The notes: generated by a model from the letters alone, not told the origin. Shown: positions 37,039 through 49,759, counted from the first letter of the stretch. The stretch: DNA of 64,000 nt from Annona cherimola (GCA_030490835.1 CM059971.1:102924095-102988094); one strand, 5' to 3'. Translations and numbers: made by a program.

Positions 37039-40000
37039 AAGAGGTGCTGCCGAAGCTGAAATTGGAGCTGAAAATGGTGGCCGTTGGACGAATGATGGTG
37101 CTGATTAGGGGCAGTTGATTTGGGAATGCATGATAAGGTTTGCTGCGGCTGGATTTTTGGGGGCGGGCTGGCCAAATTGATGAGCTCGTGTCACGGGGAC
37201 AGCCTTGGCCGGGGATGGTGCTTGGCTGGCCAGATGATAACAGTTTGCGTAGTGATGGAGATGGGTTCGTCCCCTTCGATGCTTGGCTGGTGGAGATTGA
37301 AGGGTCTTGCTGGATCTTGATGGCTGGCCTATGGATGCCGTTCGGTGATGGGGAAGAGATATGCTATTTGTAATCGCCAGAACAGGGCTGGTAGATTGCA
37401 TAATTTCACGCAATCGCTAATCGGAGCTGGGGTCCGTTGCCAGGTATCGACCGGCCTCTCAAGTCTCAAGTCTCAACTGGAATGATGGAGCACCACTGTC
37501 GGTGCTCTGGCGGTATTCCTGTAATCAAGCTCATGCAGCACTTAACTACTCATTCCAGCAATCCTTTGCAAATTATTTTAAACCTACCATCAACAACGAC
37601 AACAATAATGATGTATTAATTTTCTAGCTCACCTTTTCAAATCATATTATGAAATGCATCATATATTTCAACCCATGAAATCCAATTAATTTAAACTATT
37701 AAGATATCAATGATGATATATTAATTTTCTAGCTCACCTTTTGAAACCATATTATGAAATGCATCATATATTTCAACCCATGAAATCCAATTAATTTAAA
37801 CTATTAAGATATCCGCAATATTAGCTCTAAGTCATTTAAGAAGATTAATAAATATATATTTTTAGTGTATATATATATTTAAAGTTCAGACACGATTTCA
37901 TTTTACCGCAAAATATATTTGACCCTTGCAAAATGACTCATTTTCTCTTCCTAGACTCTCATGTTATCATGTATGCTTTGCTTCATTAAAGTTCTTTTAT
38001 AAATTTTCCAAATAAGCACATAAATATTTTTAATCCATTTAATTCCCTCTACTCTTTCTAATTTAATGAAACAATGAGAAAAGACCTATTTTAAAGCAAG
38101 ATTGAAAATTTTATGAAAATATAAATTTTATATAAAACCTATAATTACTTAGCTCTTTTTTATAATTAAAGGTCTGAAATTGCCATCAAAATATACGAAA
38201 ATTTGTGGCTTATCCCATGCCACTATTTTGATGAAGCCAAGAAAATGTAAAGAGGTATAATATACAAAAATAACTTCTTGAGTATTATATATTATGATAA
38301 TATGCAAAAATAAAAAATGACATGGAATTAACATATTCAATAAAAGAAATATTTTCTAAAAATAAATTTTTGATATTATAAACATATTTTTCTTATATTG
38401 TTATTAGGGGTGCAATTTGGGTTTAGGAGGGATCGACCCTATTCTTATTTTATTTTAGAAAAGTTCATACCCTATCTTATTTTAGGTCGAACCAATTTGG
38501 AATTTACCCAACCTTAAGTTTTAAAAGCAAGTCATTTTCAATTCTGATTTTAACTGGTTCACCCAAAAACTTTTATAAACATGCAACCATGGACTTCTTA
38601 AATCCCCGTGTCTAAATTCTAACACTAGATGCGAGAAAACCTATCTAAGATTATTGCAATTGGAACCATATTTGATAACTAGAAGGACAAAAAAACAAGT
38701 GATTTGCTACATTTAAGTATTTATCTTTTGATGCTATTAAAGTTTATAAACACGCAAATAATTCTTGACAACTACAAAATCAATATTTAAACCACAAAAT
38801 CTACTTACTTATGTTGATTGTTTCCCAAAACCCTGTAAATATACTAAATATTAAACTTTAAAAAACACATTTGGGATTTTTATGATCTTAAAAGACATTG
38901 ATGTCAAGATCATAATATTTTTGAAATTGAATAAAGAAAAAATAAATGGCCTTTTTTAGTACATATTGATGAAAAGGATTACAAAAATCAATCAATACTC
39001 TAATAATCTAATTTATTGGATGATGGACCAATCTATTGCCTCAATGAACAGCTTTCGGTAACTATGTGCAGCCAATGGTATTTACAACCATTGACCAACA
39101 ACTTACTTTATAACTAATTTTAAACTATACATAATGCTTTTTTTATGAGAATATATAAGTAAACCTAACATGTCAAAGATTAAAAGAAGTACCAACAACA
39201 ATGAAATTAAAAATCATAGTTTTTTGTATCAAGGATTGGAGACGCATCTTCCTAACACGATTAAGACAAAGTACAAGAAGAATTAAAGAAGATTGAGAAA
39301 TAGAATCACGTTCAAGGATTATGGCAGAAATAGAAGTAGATTCAACAAAGAATCATCATAGACTTATAGACTACGATATATAGCGGCAGAGAATCTTATA
39401 AGGTTTCTGTTTTAGGTGAAATTGTAGAAAAGTAAAGGTAAACTATGGAGAAATTAAGAGGGGAAGATGATATGGTAAAAAATGCATATGAGAGGGAAAT
39501 TTTTGAAGAGCCGGAAGATGGGAGTGTTTAAAAGGAAGGAGGGAAAGCAAGGAGATAGGCAGAGATTTTTCACCTTGTGAAAAATGAAAACTTCGCATAA
39601 ACAAATATTAAAAATATATTATATTTTATAGAATTCGGTTGCCCAATCCCTGAAAATAATCCTATTAGAATATAGGTGGGTATTTATTGCTAGGAATTAA
39701 CCTATCTATTCGATTTATATATTTGTTAGACCGACCCATTGGTATTCAAATCGAGTTACCACTAAACATTATGTTTAATACCAAAAATTGATTTTAATAT
39801 TATTATTGTTTTTGCAGAACTTAAATATAATAGATATATTTTTTAATGTAATATTTTAAACTAAAAATTTAATAATTTAAAGGTACTTTTTTGGCATTTA
39901 TGTTACATGTTAAATTGCATTTTTAGCCTTGCAAGTGTGTTAATTGCAAATTACACTGTGAAAATTTTAATTTGCATATTAAACCTCGTAAGTTTTCATG

Positions 40001-42040
40001 TTTTATAAAATATGCTTTGCTGTTAACAACCTTTTCATAAGTAGTTAATCATAAGATCTAAAATGCAACTGTAGAAATCCAAAAAGAAAATAAGAAAAAT
40101 TAAAGATCGGTTGCAATGTGAGTGACTCAAAATTTTTTTCCTGTTTTTATAAATATGCCAATCCCACCTAGATATTTTTTGTGAAATGTTACAATTTTAA
40201 TCTATTCAATATGTTTAATTTTTTAATAAAATTTTTTAATTTTAATAATCAACAAAAATTTCATTGATACAAGCACTCTGCTAATTAATTTTTAAAAAAG
40301 TAAAATAAAATTTCAAATAAATTTAAAAATTATCGAATTTTACGGAGAGGAAAACCTAAGTGAGGCTTGCACATTTGTAAGGATAGAGATAAATATGCGT
40401 AAGCTTCTAAAATGCGAATAACGGACGACCGACTGTTCTGTGCAGCGCCGTACCAGCATTCCCATAAGATTTGGTGAAATTAGTCGCGGCAGAGTGGCGA
40501 AGTTGTCTCCGTTGTCTGCACGGAGATCTGCACCGCGAGTCTTTCCGCGAAGCGAGTCAGCGACCGAGGAACGACAGCAATCCCATATTCCCATGTCGGT
40601 CAGGCATCCACGCGTGCTCGTCTAGGGCCTGTAGTTTCCTCCTGTCCACGGCCGTCCGTGGATAAATATTATATTTTTAAAAAAATTGTTACAGAAGTAT
40701 ACGCTTATATGCGTCGTGGCAAAATTTTTTCTCAGAAAAAAGTGATAACATTTTTAAACAAATTTTTTTTTTGTAAAAGTCATTAAAATGATGAAAAGTT
40801 ATATGTAATTAGGAGTAAAGATAATAAAGTTAAAATAGATATTTTTTTTAAAAGTGAAAATAGATATATTAGTTATATAGATAATTGTGTAGAAATGATT
40901 GAAAAATAAAATAATTTGTATAGAAAAATATTAAAAATAATTAAAAAATATGATAATATAAAAAGTGAAAAATTTTAAATTAAAAAGTTTTACTAGTTTA
41001 CTCTCTCATCAGAAATCACAGTCCTAAAATTTGATAATTTTTTATTTTTAAAAAGAGGCAGCGCATGTAGATACACCGTTCTTTAATTTTTTAAAATAGC
41101 AACACTGAAAATTTTGAAAAATTATTAAATTTCGCAGAAAATATGATTTAAATGCAACCTACTTTTCTGAAGAAAACAGAAATAGTTTTTTTGGGCAATG
41201 TAAGATCGTAACGCTTTCCTCTGGACGCAGTAGAAGGTTCCTTTCCTCTCGACGTGATAGAAAGTGATAAGGGATACGATTAATAAATGAAAATTTTGTA
41301 GCTCTTACTATTTTGAAAATTTATACTTAAACGATTTTGGTGTGCTCGGTAAAGGATAAAATTTGCGGGTAAAAAATTTCTTATATAATACTTTTTGCAT
41401 AGGAAAAAATAATGTGATGTGAAAAAGATAATGATGATAACTAAAAAAATAAAATTAAAATAGATACGTTAGTTATATAATTAGTCACGTAGAAATGGTT
41501 AAAAAGTAGAGAAATGTTTGAAAATGGAGAAGTTAGTGGAATTTTGAGATGGAGTGGGAGTAGAAAAAAATATTTTGAGAATTATGTAATTAATATAAAA
41601 TAATAGGGGTAAAATTAAAATAAATAAGATAATTAGAATATAAAGGTACAATTAGAAAAATAGGGTTATGGTATTAAAAAATCATCCGCGGGAAAACTTA
41701 CACCATTGTTTACCATCCCATTACATATATCTTAATTGACAAATGTGCCCTTAGTTGTATAATGAAATATTAAAAAATAGTATGGAGAGTGAGAAATTTT
41801 TGTTGCTGTAAGAATATCTTTTACGTGATTGCAACCCTTCTTAGAGGTGAAATTCAGTTTTCCGTCTTTTTTCATAGTAACTTTTCTTCTTTAAGTGGTA
41901 GCTTTTATTCGGATATATACCTAAACAAAATATAAAAATGAAATCCATGTACGTGTTGATGTTGTTTGTTGGGCCATAATGAGAATAACTGAATGGATTT
42001 TTTTATTTTTTTAAAAATGTCGAAATAAGGTTTGACTCCC
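37039..42040. other. intergenic region, no gene seen
   Basis: 37040-37560 is GC-rich and open in several frames but has no recognisable product. 37608-37813 is a 105-bp tandem duplication. About 38405 starts a GGGGTGCAATTTGGGTTTAGG-edged element whose other end is uncertain (perhaps near 39770). 40770-41010 and 41340-41760 carry MITE-like relics. A GC-rich patch at 40430-40660 has no ATG-started frame of interest. Confidence 0.4.
37608..37813. repeat. two tandem copies of a 105-bp unit
   Basis: Both copies run from GATGTATTAATTTTCTAGC / GATATATTAATTTTCTAGC through AACTATTAAGATATC with only a few differences (TTTTCAAATC against TTTTGAAACC). The near-identity indicates a recent local duplication. 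Confidence 0.9.
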
Positions 42041-42231
42041 GCAATCAAACAAGAGTGTCTCTCTTTCCGATCCGTCCCTGGCAGCCTCAATTGTTCCCGG
42101 CAGGTGGCGTATCGAGCAGAATTGACAGTAGTGGCCGAGTTCTTCTACATGGAATCGTGAATCCCATTTTCTTCCTTGGTAGCAAAAGGCAATCTTTGAT
42201 CAAACGCGTCTTAATGAGTCACACCTACAAA

Positions 42232-42880
42232 TCAAAGCACTCCAGTTGATGTCGCAAAGGTGAATAATTCCAGCATCCTACAAATTCTCAGACAAAGAAC
42301 TCGAAGACTAGCAGCTTCTTCAGTGACGTTGGTTCCTGCAATGTAGCAGTGCTGCTTAGTAGCCTTAATTACATCTAAAACCCAAAGCGTTTCTACCCAT
42401 CTCCAGATGCTAGCTTGTCTATTCTTTCAAATTTCTTATTCTCTTCCAGCATTAATGTTTGCAATCAACAGACCCCAAGTCGTCCCACTTTAGTTCTCTG
42501 TGCAAGGGCTCGAAACCCGCTGTAGTCTTCACTGAAGATTTATAATCATGGATTCCACAAACCCTTTTTCCTTCCCCGCAACAACAAACAAGAGGCCTTC
42601 AACTCCACAATTGAGTGTGTCGTTTTTCAGCATTTTATTCAGGTCTTTTTTTGCATCTTCAAATAATGCTTATCCTTTTTATTGCCAGAAGCAGATTGAA
42701 ACAGTCCAAGGATTGTTCCAAGGCAACGCTGAGGCAATGATCCTTGGTCCTCATTATGTCACTTCCACCTTCACACCAACCCACCTCCCTTGTACTGTGA
42801 GCCAATTCCTATGTAGCTTCATAACAGCCTTGGACTGTTGCCTTAGAAGGACGGTTCGTTGGGATCATAAAAGCTCTTAG
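42232..42880 (-). pseudogene. unrecognised possible gene remnant
   Basis: On the minus strand, 42232-42426 is open for 64 codons without an ATG and has non-random composition (VETLWVLDVIKATKQHCYIA, GTNVTEEAASLRVLCLRIC). Stops separate it from other protein-like pieces up to 42880. The same DNA also holds an ATG-initiated 110-codon + strand frame (42548-42880, MDSTNPFSFPATTNKRPS...). I do not recognise either. Base composition is less AT-rich than the surroundings, which suggests former coding DNA, but this is weak. Confidence 0.22.
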
Positions 42881-43012
42881 CTTAACTTGATTGGAATGTA
42901 CACCTTGGCCTCCATGCCTTCACTGTCGTTAATCAACGGTATCCCGGTGCATGATTCCACACATCAAATCTTATACTAGACGAATGTGCCTACTCTGTTG
43001 AGAGACTTATAA

Positions 43013-43290
43013 GGTGTGTTTGGGAATGGGTAAAACTTTTAATGAAAAGTTGTAGAGATGAAAAGTTGTCAAATGATGTGATATGATAGGGGTAATGATG
43101 AGGAATAAATAGGATAAAGTTGAATAGATAGGTTTGTTGTGTTAGTAGTTGTGTAGAAATGATTGAAAAGTAGGGTAATTGTATATAAAAATGTGAAGAA
43201 ATGATTAAAAAATAGGGTAGTTGTGGAGAGTGAAAAGTTTTATATTGAAAAGTTTTAACTTGACAACTTTTCGTTGTTAACAAACACACC
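43013..43290. mobile_element. Tourist-like MITE (copy 2)
   Basis: 278 bp with perfect 10-bp terminal inverted repeats GGTGTGTTTG / CAAACACACC. The interior is closely similar to 21577-21840 (TGATATGATAGGGGTAATGA, GTAGTTGTGTAGAAATGATT). Non-coding. A clear 3-bp target duplication is not visible. Confidence 0.7.
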
Positions 43291-43299
43291 GATAGTCTC

Positions 43300-45570
43300 C
43301 TTGGAGAATTATTTTTTATTTTTTATTGATATTATATATAGTGACATTTGATATTATATATCAAACTTTTTCACTTAGGAGATTACAAGCTCTCACATGT
43401 TTAAACAGAAACAACAAGTTCTTGTCTATTCATTAATGGAGACAAATTGCTCCCATTTATTTTCAATGGAGACCAAATGCTCCAAATTAGATTCCAAACG
43501 AAGTCTCGTATTTACGACTCAAGCCATACACGGCGCACATCACATCTCTATTATTGTCACTGCGACCAATTGAGCATTATTAATTGAACTAGATAGGGGC
43601 ATTTTGGGTAATCTATAAATATATTAAAGAACCCTTGTGCTAGAAATCATCCATGCTAACCATAAGTAATTATCATGCCCAGCATTTTATTTAATGTGGG
43701 TCAATTTTGGGTATGATCTTACTAGGTTAGCTTAAAATATACTAATTTTAGGCTAGCTTAAAATCTATTTTTTTTATAAATTTTTTCTGAATATATCTAA
43801 TTTACACGTCAAGTTTTACTAATTTTGCATATGTATAAATATTTTTTACCATTTCCAAGTGAGAGCCATTTTAGTTATGACAAAAGTGTCCTTGAATTTG
43901 AACTTATAAAAAATCCTCACATTTCCAAAAATAATAAATTTGTCTATAAATTAAATAAACTTAGGAAAAGAATTGGTTAAAAATAAAAATAAATTTGTAG
44001 ACCAACCTAATATATAAGGGGAAACCTACCTTTTGCTTTTGTTGATGAATGTCATTTATGAAATTAGCTCTATTTGAGTTGGAGTTTTAAAAGGGTTCCG
44101 CTCAATTTTGTATAATTCTTTTATGATGATGGATATAAAATTTAATATATTTATTATATTTAACATAATTTGTTTAGCTAAAAAATCAATTTTCATTCAA
44201 ATCAAATATGTACATAAGTCATTTTTATAAAAAAAAGTACATGGGCCACATTTGTTCAAGAATAGATATATTCATAAGTAAATTAGAGAAAATGTTTATA
44301 TCCATTCATATATGCATTATAATGTAATGATATTTTATAAAATCATTAATCTATATAATAATAATATTTTAGATAATTTAGATGCTGTAAATATTACTTA
44401 AAAATTAATATTTATTATTAAATTATTTTATTAAGTTTATTTTACCAGCAATAGAAAGTGATACCAAACGAATAAAAATGTTTTTATAATAATATAAATT
44501 ATGCTAAATATAATAAATAAACTTGATTTTCTACCAATAGTTAAAATATTAAAAATAGAGTAGGTGACATAAAGGAAGAATTATGCGGAAGCATTCACGG
44601 TCAAAATAAACTATGATTTACGCGTTTATGCTTTAGATCCCTTACTCATGCTACAGCTGGCCAGGCTGCGTGCAAACTACTCATAGATTTTCTTCTTATG
44701 CAGGGCAGGCCAGTTTTCTTTTTTCTCGAAGATTTACGGGAACGGGGCCCACCAGAAATTCGCACGAACGACCAACGTCGTACGGTTCTCGCACGGGCAA
44801 AAGAGATCCAAATGCGTTCCCAAATTCCTGACCCGAGCCTCTGGCTTTCGGGTCTGCAGTGCGTGTGCAAACCGGGATTCGGAGGCATCATGCGAAGGAA
44901 ACGCTTTTGTTAGGCTCGTGTTTGGGAATTTGCGCCGTACTCTCTTTAAGTTCGTTTATTAGCATTTTAGACTTTGATGTTTGCATATTAGCACATTAAA
45001 CCCTAATAAGTTTTATCTTTTACATTTAAACCCTTCGCCTTAACACCGTCTGTCATATACCGTTTGGTCATGTGCAATGAAAAAATTACCCCTTAATAAA
45101 AACAAAATACACCTCTCAATATGCATTTTCTCACGGATATTTGTTGCTTGCATTATCTTCTATTTCAAGATCTTTATTTTCTACATTAATGTTAGTGCTA
45201 GTTAGGGTTGTGTTTTTATTTTTATTAAGAGATATTTTGACATTGCACACGACAGACGATGCATGACAGGTTGTGTTAGGGCGGAAGATTTAAAATGCAA
45301 AAGATGAAATTTATTAGGGTTTAATGTGCTAATATGCAAACATCGAGACCTAAAATGCTAATACGCAAACTTAGAAAGGGTATGATGCAAATTTCCCGCT
45401 CGTGCCACCCTGGCAGCCAGCAGGGGCGTGCGTGCGCAGGACAGTTGGCGTCGGCAGTCGCGCCTGCTGAAGCAGGGGGATCCACCAAACCCACGGCATA
45501 GATGCAGCCAAGTGGTGGGCAGATTATGTAACAAATCACGTGCATTAGCTCATGATTGCAACTCCGAGCC
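43300..45570. other. intergenic region, no gene seen
   Basis: AT-rich, with GC-richer patches at 44640-44910 and 45400-45550 whose short frames are not recognisable. 44940-45400 shows weak inverted symmetry: TTTAGACTTTGATGTTTGCATATTAGCACATTAAACCCTAATAA-type words near 44960 recur inverted near 45330, so this is another possible 0.45-kb foldback element. Confidence 0.4.
44950..45400. mobile_element. possible foldback element
   Basis: The left arm has TTAGCATTTTAGACTTTG, GCATATTAGCACATTAAACC and CTAATAAGTTTTATC. The right arm has GATGAAATTTATTAGGGTTT, AATGTGCTAATATGCAAAC and CTAAAATGCTAATACGC in inverted order. Central words CACCGTCTGTCATATAC and ATGACAGGTTGTG are also roughly mirrored. Non-coding; ends not fixed. 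Confidence 0.5.
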
Positions 45571-45573
45571 TCA

Positions 45574-45845
45574 GGGGACGTTTGGTAACATTGGATGGGA
45601 AACGAGGGAAGGAAAATGTGGTAACACGGATTTCGATATCTATCATTTCACAATTAATTATTATATTTTTACACTTTTACCCCTATATTGTAATCATTTT
45701 TCCTATCAACTATCTTTCAACAAACCTATTTATTCCAACTTTACCCCTATTATTTCATATCAATCACACAATTTTCAAAATATTCCATTTTCCAATCCCA
45801 CCAAATACCATATTTCCCACCACTTTCATATTCCCAAACATCCCC
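45574..45845. mobile_element. PIF/Harbinger-like MITE near the OTP51 promoter
   Basis: 272 bp with terminal inverted repeats GGGGACGTTTGG / CCCAAACATCCCC and a 3-bp direct flank TCA on each side (45571-45573 and 45846-45848). The interior is AT-rich and non-coding. It ends about 290 bases upstream of the OTP51 start codon. Confidence 0.75.
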
Positions 45846-46117
45846 TCAGCCGCGTGGTTCGTCATAATGGTGTTGAGCTGACGTGTTAATTTAATGACAC
45901 CACCGTTGCAGTCGTCTGTCCATTTCGTCAGAAAGGTCGCACTGCAGCATGCAGCCCATGGGCCCACTCTGTTGAGTCGAAACACGTTTACGAGTTTCGT
46001 ATTAAGGCCCAGTGAGTTTTAATCACCCAGATAGATCAGGCCCTTGAAATATCCATTCCATCCGACAACCGGGTTTGCCCCACGGCTACGCAGCTCTGCT
46101 GCTTTTGCGAAGCGGAC

Positions 46118-46137
46118 GACGACGACGACGACGACGA
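46118..46137. repeat. (GAC)n microsatellite in the OTP51 leader
   Basis: About six uninterrupted GAC/ACG units directly precede the start codon at 46139. Confidence 0.8.
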
Positions 46138-46138
46138 A

Positions 46139-49100
46139 ATGCTTGCCGCCCTCGACTCGGCTTCAGCTCCCCTTCTCTCTTCCTCCTCCCAAATTCAAAC
46201 CCACTACTTCTCTATGCGCCCTCTCTCCTTCTCTCCCACCTCTTTTCGGTCTTTCGCCGCTCTCGCGCTCTCATTCTGCAGTACTCCCTTCAAAATCCCA
46301 TCTCCATCCCTGTCCCCACCTCCGCCTCCTCTTCTTCGATTTCCCCCCGCCTCTTTCCTCAGGAAAAACCGGTTTCTTCTCTTTGCCGCATCGTCGCAAT
46401 CCCTCTCTGCGTCTCCCGTCGTCGAGCACTTGGAAGCTAATAGGGAAGCAGAGGAGCTTCGTCCGTCGGACCCTTCTTTACCCGTGGATGGTGCCGTCAA
46501 GGACCTGAAATCACTTCCTTCGGTTTCGGTTGAAGTGAAGGAGCTTCAAGATGTTCCGGAGCAGTGGAAGAGGGCGAGGCTCGCTTGGCTGTGCAAGGAG
46601 CTGCCCGCGCATAAGCCCGCCACTGTCATTAGAATCCTCAACGGCCAGCGGAAGTGGATGAGACAAGAGGAGGCCACGTATGTTGTTGTTCATTGCATGC
46701 GCATTCGGGAGAATGAGGCTAGTTTTAGGGTCGGTAATTCGCCGTCTTTCTTCCTGCTCCGAATATGTGATTTGTGCTCTTTCTGTTTGTTTCTTATTCT
46801 ATGGTTCTACTTGCGGGCTTGTCTCGGAAAACCATGCGCCTGAAGAAGTGTTGATGATGCGAACAAATTAGGAACGTAAAAATTCTCAATTTCAAACCTT
46901 TTCCCCTTCAAATCAAGTCTTTTCCGATTTGATTGATGAACGTCCATCGAATTAGAAAATGCGAAACTTCATTGTTATTCGAAGATGATTAGATGCAAGC
47001 AATATGCCAAAAGCCCCTAGACACTGAGGATGATATTAAACCACCATAATATAGGGCAATATCCACATCATCCTCCACTTAATAGAGAGCTCTGGCTGAT
47101 ATTCAGGTAGCTGTTTCGTTTTTGTGATGTTTGGTGTCTTTGGTTTACACTTCCCATATCTATGGTTTGCCCTTTCTGCAACTAAAGCATGAGGTTCAGT
47201 GTTGGTTCTATTTCAATTACTAAGAACCAATATGAATGGAACTGGTGGTAGCTAGCTGAGTTTTCATTATACCCAGGTTCAATCGCATTCTGCCTTCTAG
47301 ATTACCTCCATGCATGCTGCCATCTGCTGTGCTATGACTGCCAGACATGCTCATTTTATGCATCCAGCAGTTCTTGGAATGCATTGGGGATCTTGAAGTT
47401 TTCTATTTTTGTTAGTCTCTCCAATCTGAAGGCATATCTGTCTTTCTTTGGTTTGTTGTGAGCAGTTTTGCTAATCAGAATTTCAAACATTTAATTTCAG
47501 GTCTATAAATGGATGATTCAGCAGCACTGGTTTCAATTTGATTTTGCTCTTGCAACCAAGCTATCTGATTACCTTGGCAAGGATCGGAAATTCTCCAAAT
47601 GTCGAGACATATTTGATCAAATAGTTAACCAAGGTCATGTTCCTAGTGAATCAACATTTCATATCCTGACTATTGCATATCTGAGTGCGCCAATTCAAGG
47701 CTGCTTGGGGGAAGCATGTTCCATATACAATCGAATGATTCAGTTAGGAGGCTACAGTCCTCGCCTTAGTTTACATAATTCTCTTTTTAGGGCCCTTGTT
47801 GGTAAACCAGGAGGTTCTTCAAAGTCCTATCTGAAGCAGGCAGAATTCATTTTCCATAATTTATCGACGTCTGGACTTGAGGTACAAAAGGAAGTTTATG
47901 CTGGCCTTATTTGGCTTCACAGCTATCAAGATGTTGTGGATATGGTGAGGATTGCAGAGCTGAGAGAAGAGATGTGCCGCAAAGGAATTGATGAAGGCAA
48001 GGATGTGCTAGTGTCCATATTGAGAGCTTGTGCTAAGGAAGGGAATGTGGAGGAAGCTGAAAGAACCTGGATTAAACTCCTAGAGGCAGGCTGTGGGCTG
48101 CCTTGTCAAGCATTTGTATATCGACTGGAAGTCTATGCAAAGATTGAACAACCGATGAAGTCACTAGGAATATTCAGGGAGATGCAGGACCTAGTTCCAT
48201 CAACTAGTGTTATTGCATACCATAAAATAATTGAGGTGATGTCAAGAGCCCAAGAGCTAGAAATTGCAGAGACCCTTCTCAAAGAGTTTATTGATAGTGG
48301 GTTGAAGCCTCTTGTGCCTGCCTTTTTGGACGTATTGATCATGTACTCTGATATGGGCTTGCATGATAAGGTGGAATCTGCATTCTCTCTGTTCCTTTCC
48401 AAATGTCGTCCTAATAGAACCATTTACAATATATATTTGGGTTCTCTAGTAAGTGCTGGTAAGCTGGAGAAGGCTGAGGAGACTGTAAATGCAATGCAAA
48501 CAAATACAACAATTGGTGTTAACAGCAGATCATGCAACATCATTTTAGGAGGATACCTTGCCACTGGGGAGTTTGTTAAGGCTGAAAAGGTTTATGATGT
48601 AATGTGCCAGAAGAAGTTTGATGTTGATCCTCCATTGATGGAAAAAATTGATTACGTTCTCAGCCTCAATAGAAAGGTGGTTAAAAAGCCGATAAGCATG
48701 AAACTTGATAAAGAACAGCGTGAAATTCTGATTGGCTTACTTTTGGGTGGTACAAGAATAGGTTCAGATGAAGAACAAAGGAATCATGCAATCCATTTTG
48801 AGTTTGATGAAAATTCTAATGTCCATCAACTTCTGAAGAAACATATTCATGACTACTATTATGAGTGGTTAAATTCTGCTAGCCGACTAGCCCGTAGAGA
48901 TGACGGGATACCATATCGTTTTTCTACAATTACACACTCTTATTTTGGTTTTTTTGCTGACCAATTCTGGCCAAGAGGCCAACCCACTGTTCCAAAGCTC
49001 ATTCATCGGTGGTTGTCAGCACGTGTCTTAGCATACTGGTACATGTATGGTGGCCACAGAAGCAACTCAGGGGATATTTTGCTCAAGTTGAAAGGTGCAA

Positions 49101-49426
49101 GCCACGAAGATCTGGAAAGGATTGTAAGGGCATTGAAAGAAAAATCTTTAGAATGCAGGGTTAAGAGAAAAGGGAAGGTGTCCTGGATTGGCTTCAAAGG
49201 AAGCAGTGCTGTATGGTTCTGGAAACTGACAGAACCATATATTCTAGATGATTTGAGATATCTACTAAGCGTAGATGGTCAAACACAAATGGATGGAATC
49301 TCTGATGATCGTTATGTTGGCTTCGACACTGAATCTGATCCTGATGAGGAGGCTTTGGGCCACCATGGTGATGAAACTCTCTTTGATCATGTTCAACACG
49401 ACAGTGCACAGGATATCCAAGGCTAA
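46139..49426 (+). CDS. OTP51: PPR protein with C-terminal LAGLIDADG domains, chloroplast intron splicing factor (OTP51-like)
   Basis: Two exons, 46139-46729 and 47501-49426, joined in phase across a 771-bp intron (AGG|gtcggt ... tttcag|GTC). The product is 838 aa; the Arabidopsis OTP51 protein is of similar size. The Ser/Pro-rich N-terminus of about 75 residues looks like a plastid transit peptide. The middle (about 200-590) contains degenerate helical PPR units, such as IYNIYLGSLVSAGKLEKAEE and SCNIILGGYLATGEFVKAEK. The C-terminal part (about 600-795) is a LAGLIDADG-type fold: EILIGLLLGGTRI (605-617) and ARVLAYWYMYGG (about 702-713) are the two helix motifs, each ending GG where an acidic residue sits in active endonucleases. 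In the family, OTP51 is needed for splicing of plastid ycf3 intron 2. An acidic tail (DTESDPDEEALGHHGDE) follows. Identification rests on domain layout and familiar sequence. Confidence 0.93.
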
Positions 49427-49759
49427 ACATTTTCCAAGCCTGCAAGCTTTCGCTTGCCAAACAGACACTTGCTCCCCCTTTTTTCTTGGGTCATGAAGAC
49501 ATTGATGTTAGGATGACAGTTTTCTGTAACAGTAGAATTTTATGTTGCTTCCATGACAGGAGAAGCTACAAATTTGCCATAGGTTTTCGCCATCTGTCAA
49601 ATTCTCATCTGTACTTAAAATCTTACGGACAATGTGAACTTGATTTGTCTTTCTCTATAATGGTGCATTAATTCCTAGATGTCCATGCATTAATTCTAAG
49701 GTAACTAAACTATCAATTAGATTTTAAAACAGAGGCAACTTAAATAATTCGGTATTATT

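Noticed and set aside
40440..40665. GC-rich open frames
   Set aside because: Starts are non-ATG, the two frames overlap on the same strand, and no product is recognisable.
46044..46508. Alternative frames over OTP51 exon 1
   Set aside because: They start at TTG, overlap the transit-peptide region of the real exon and come from its CT-rich composition.
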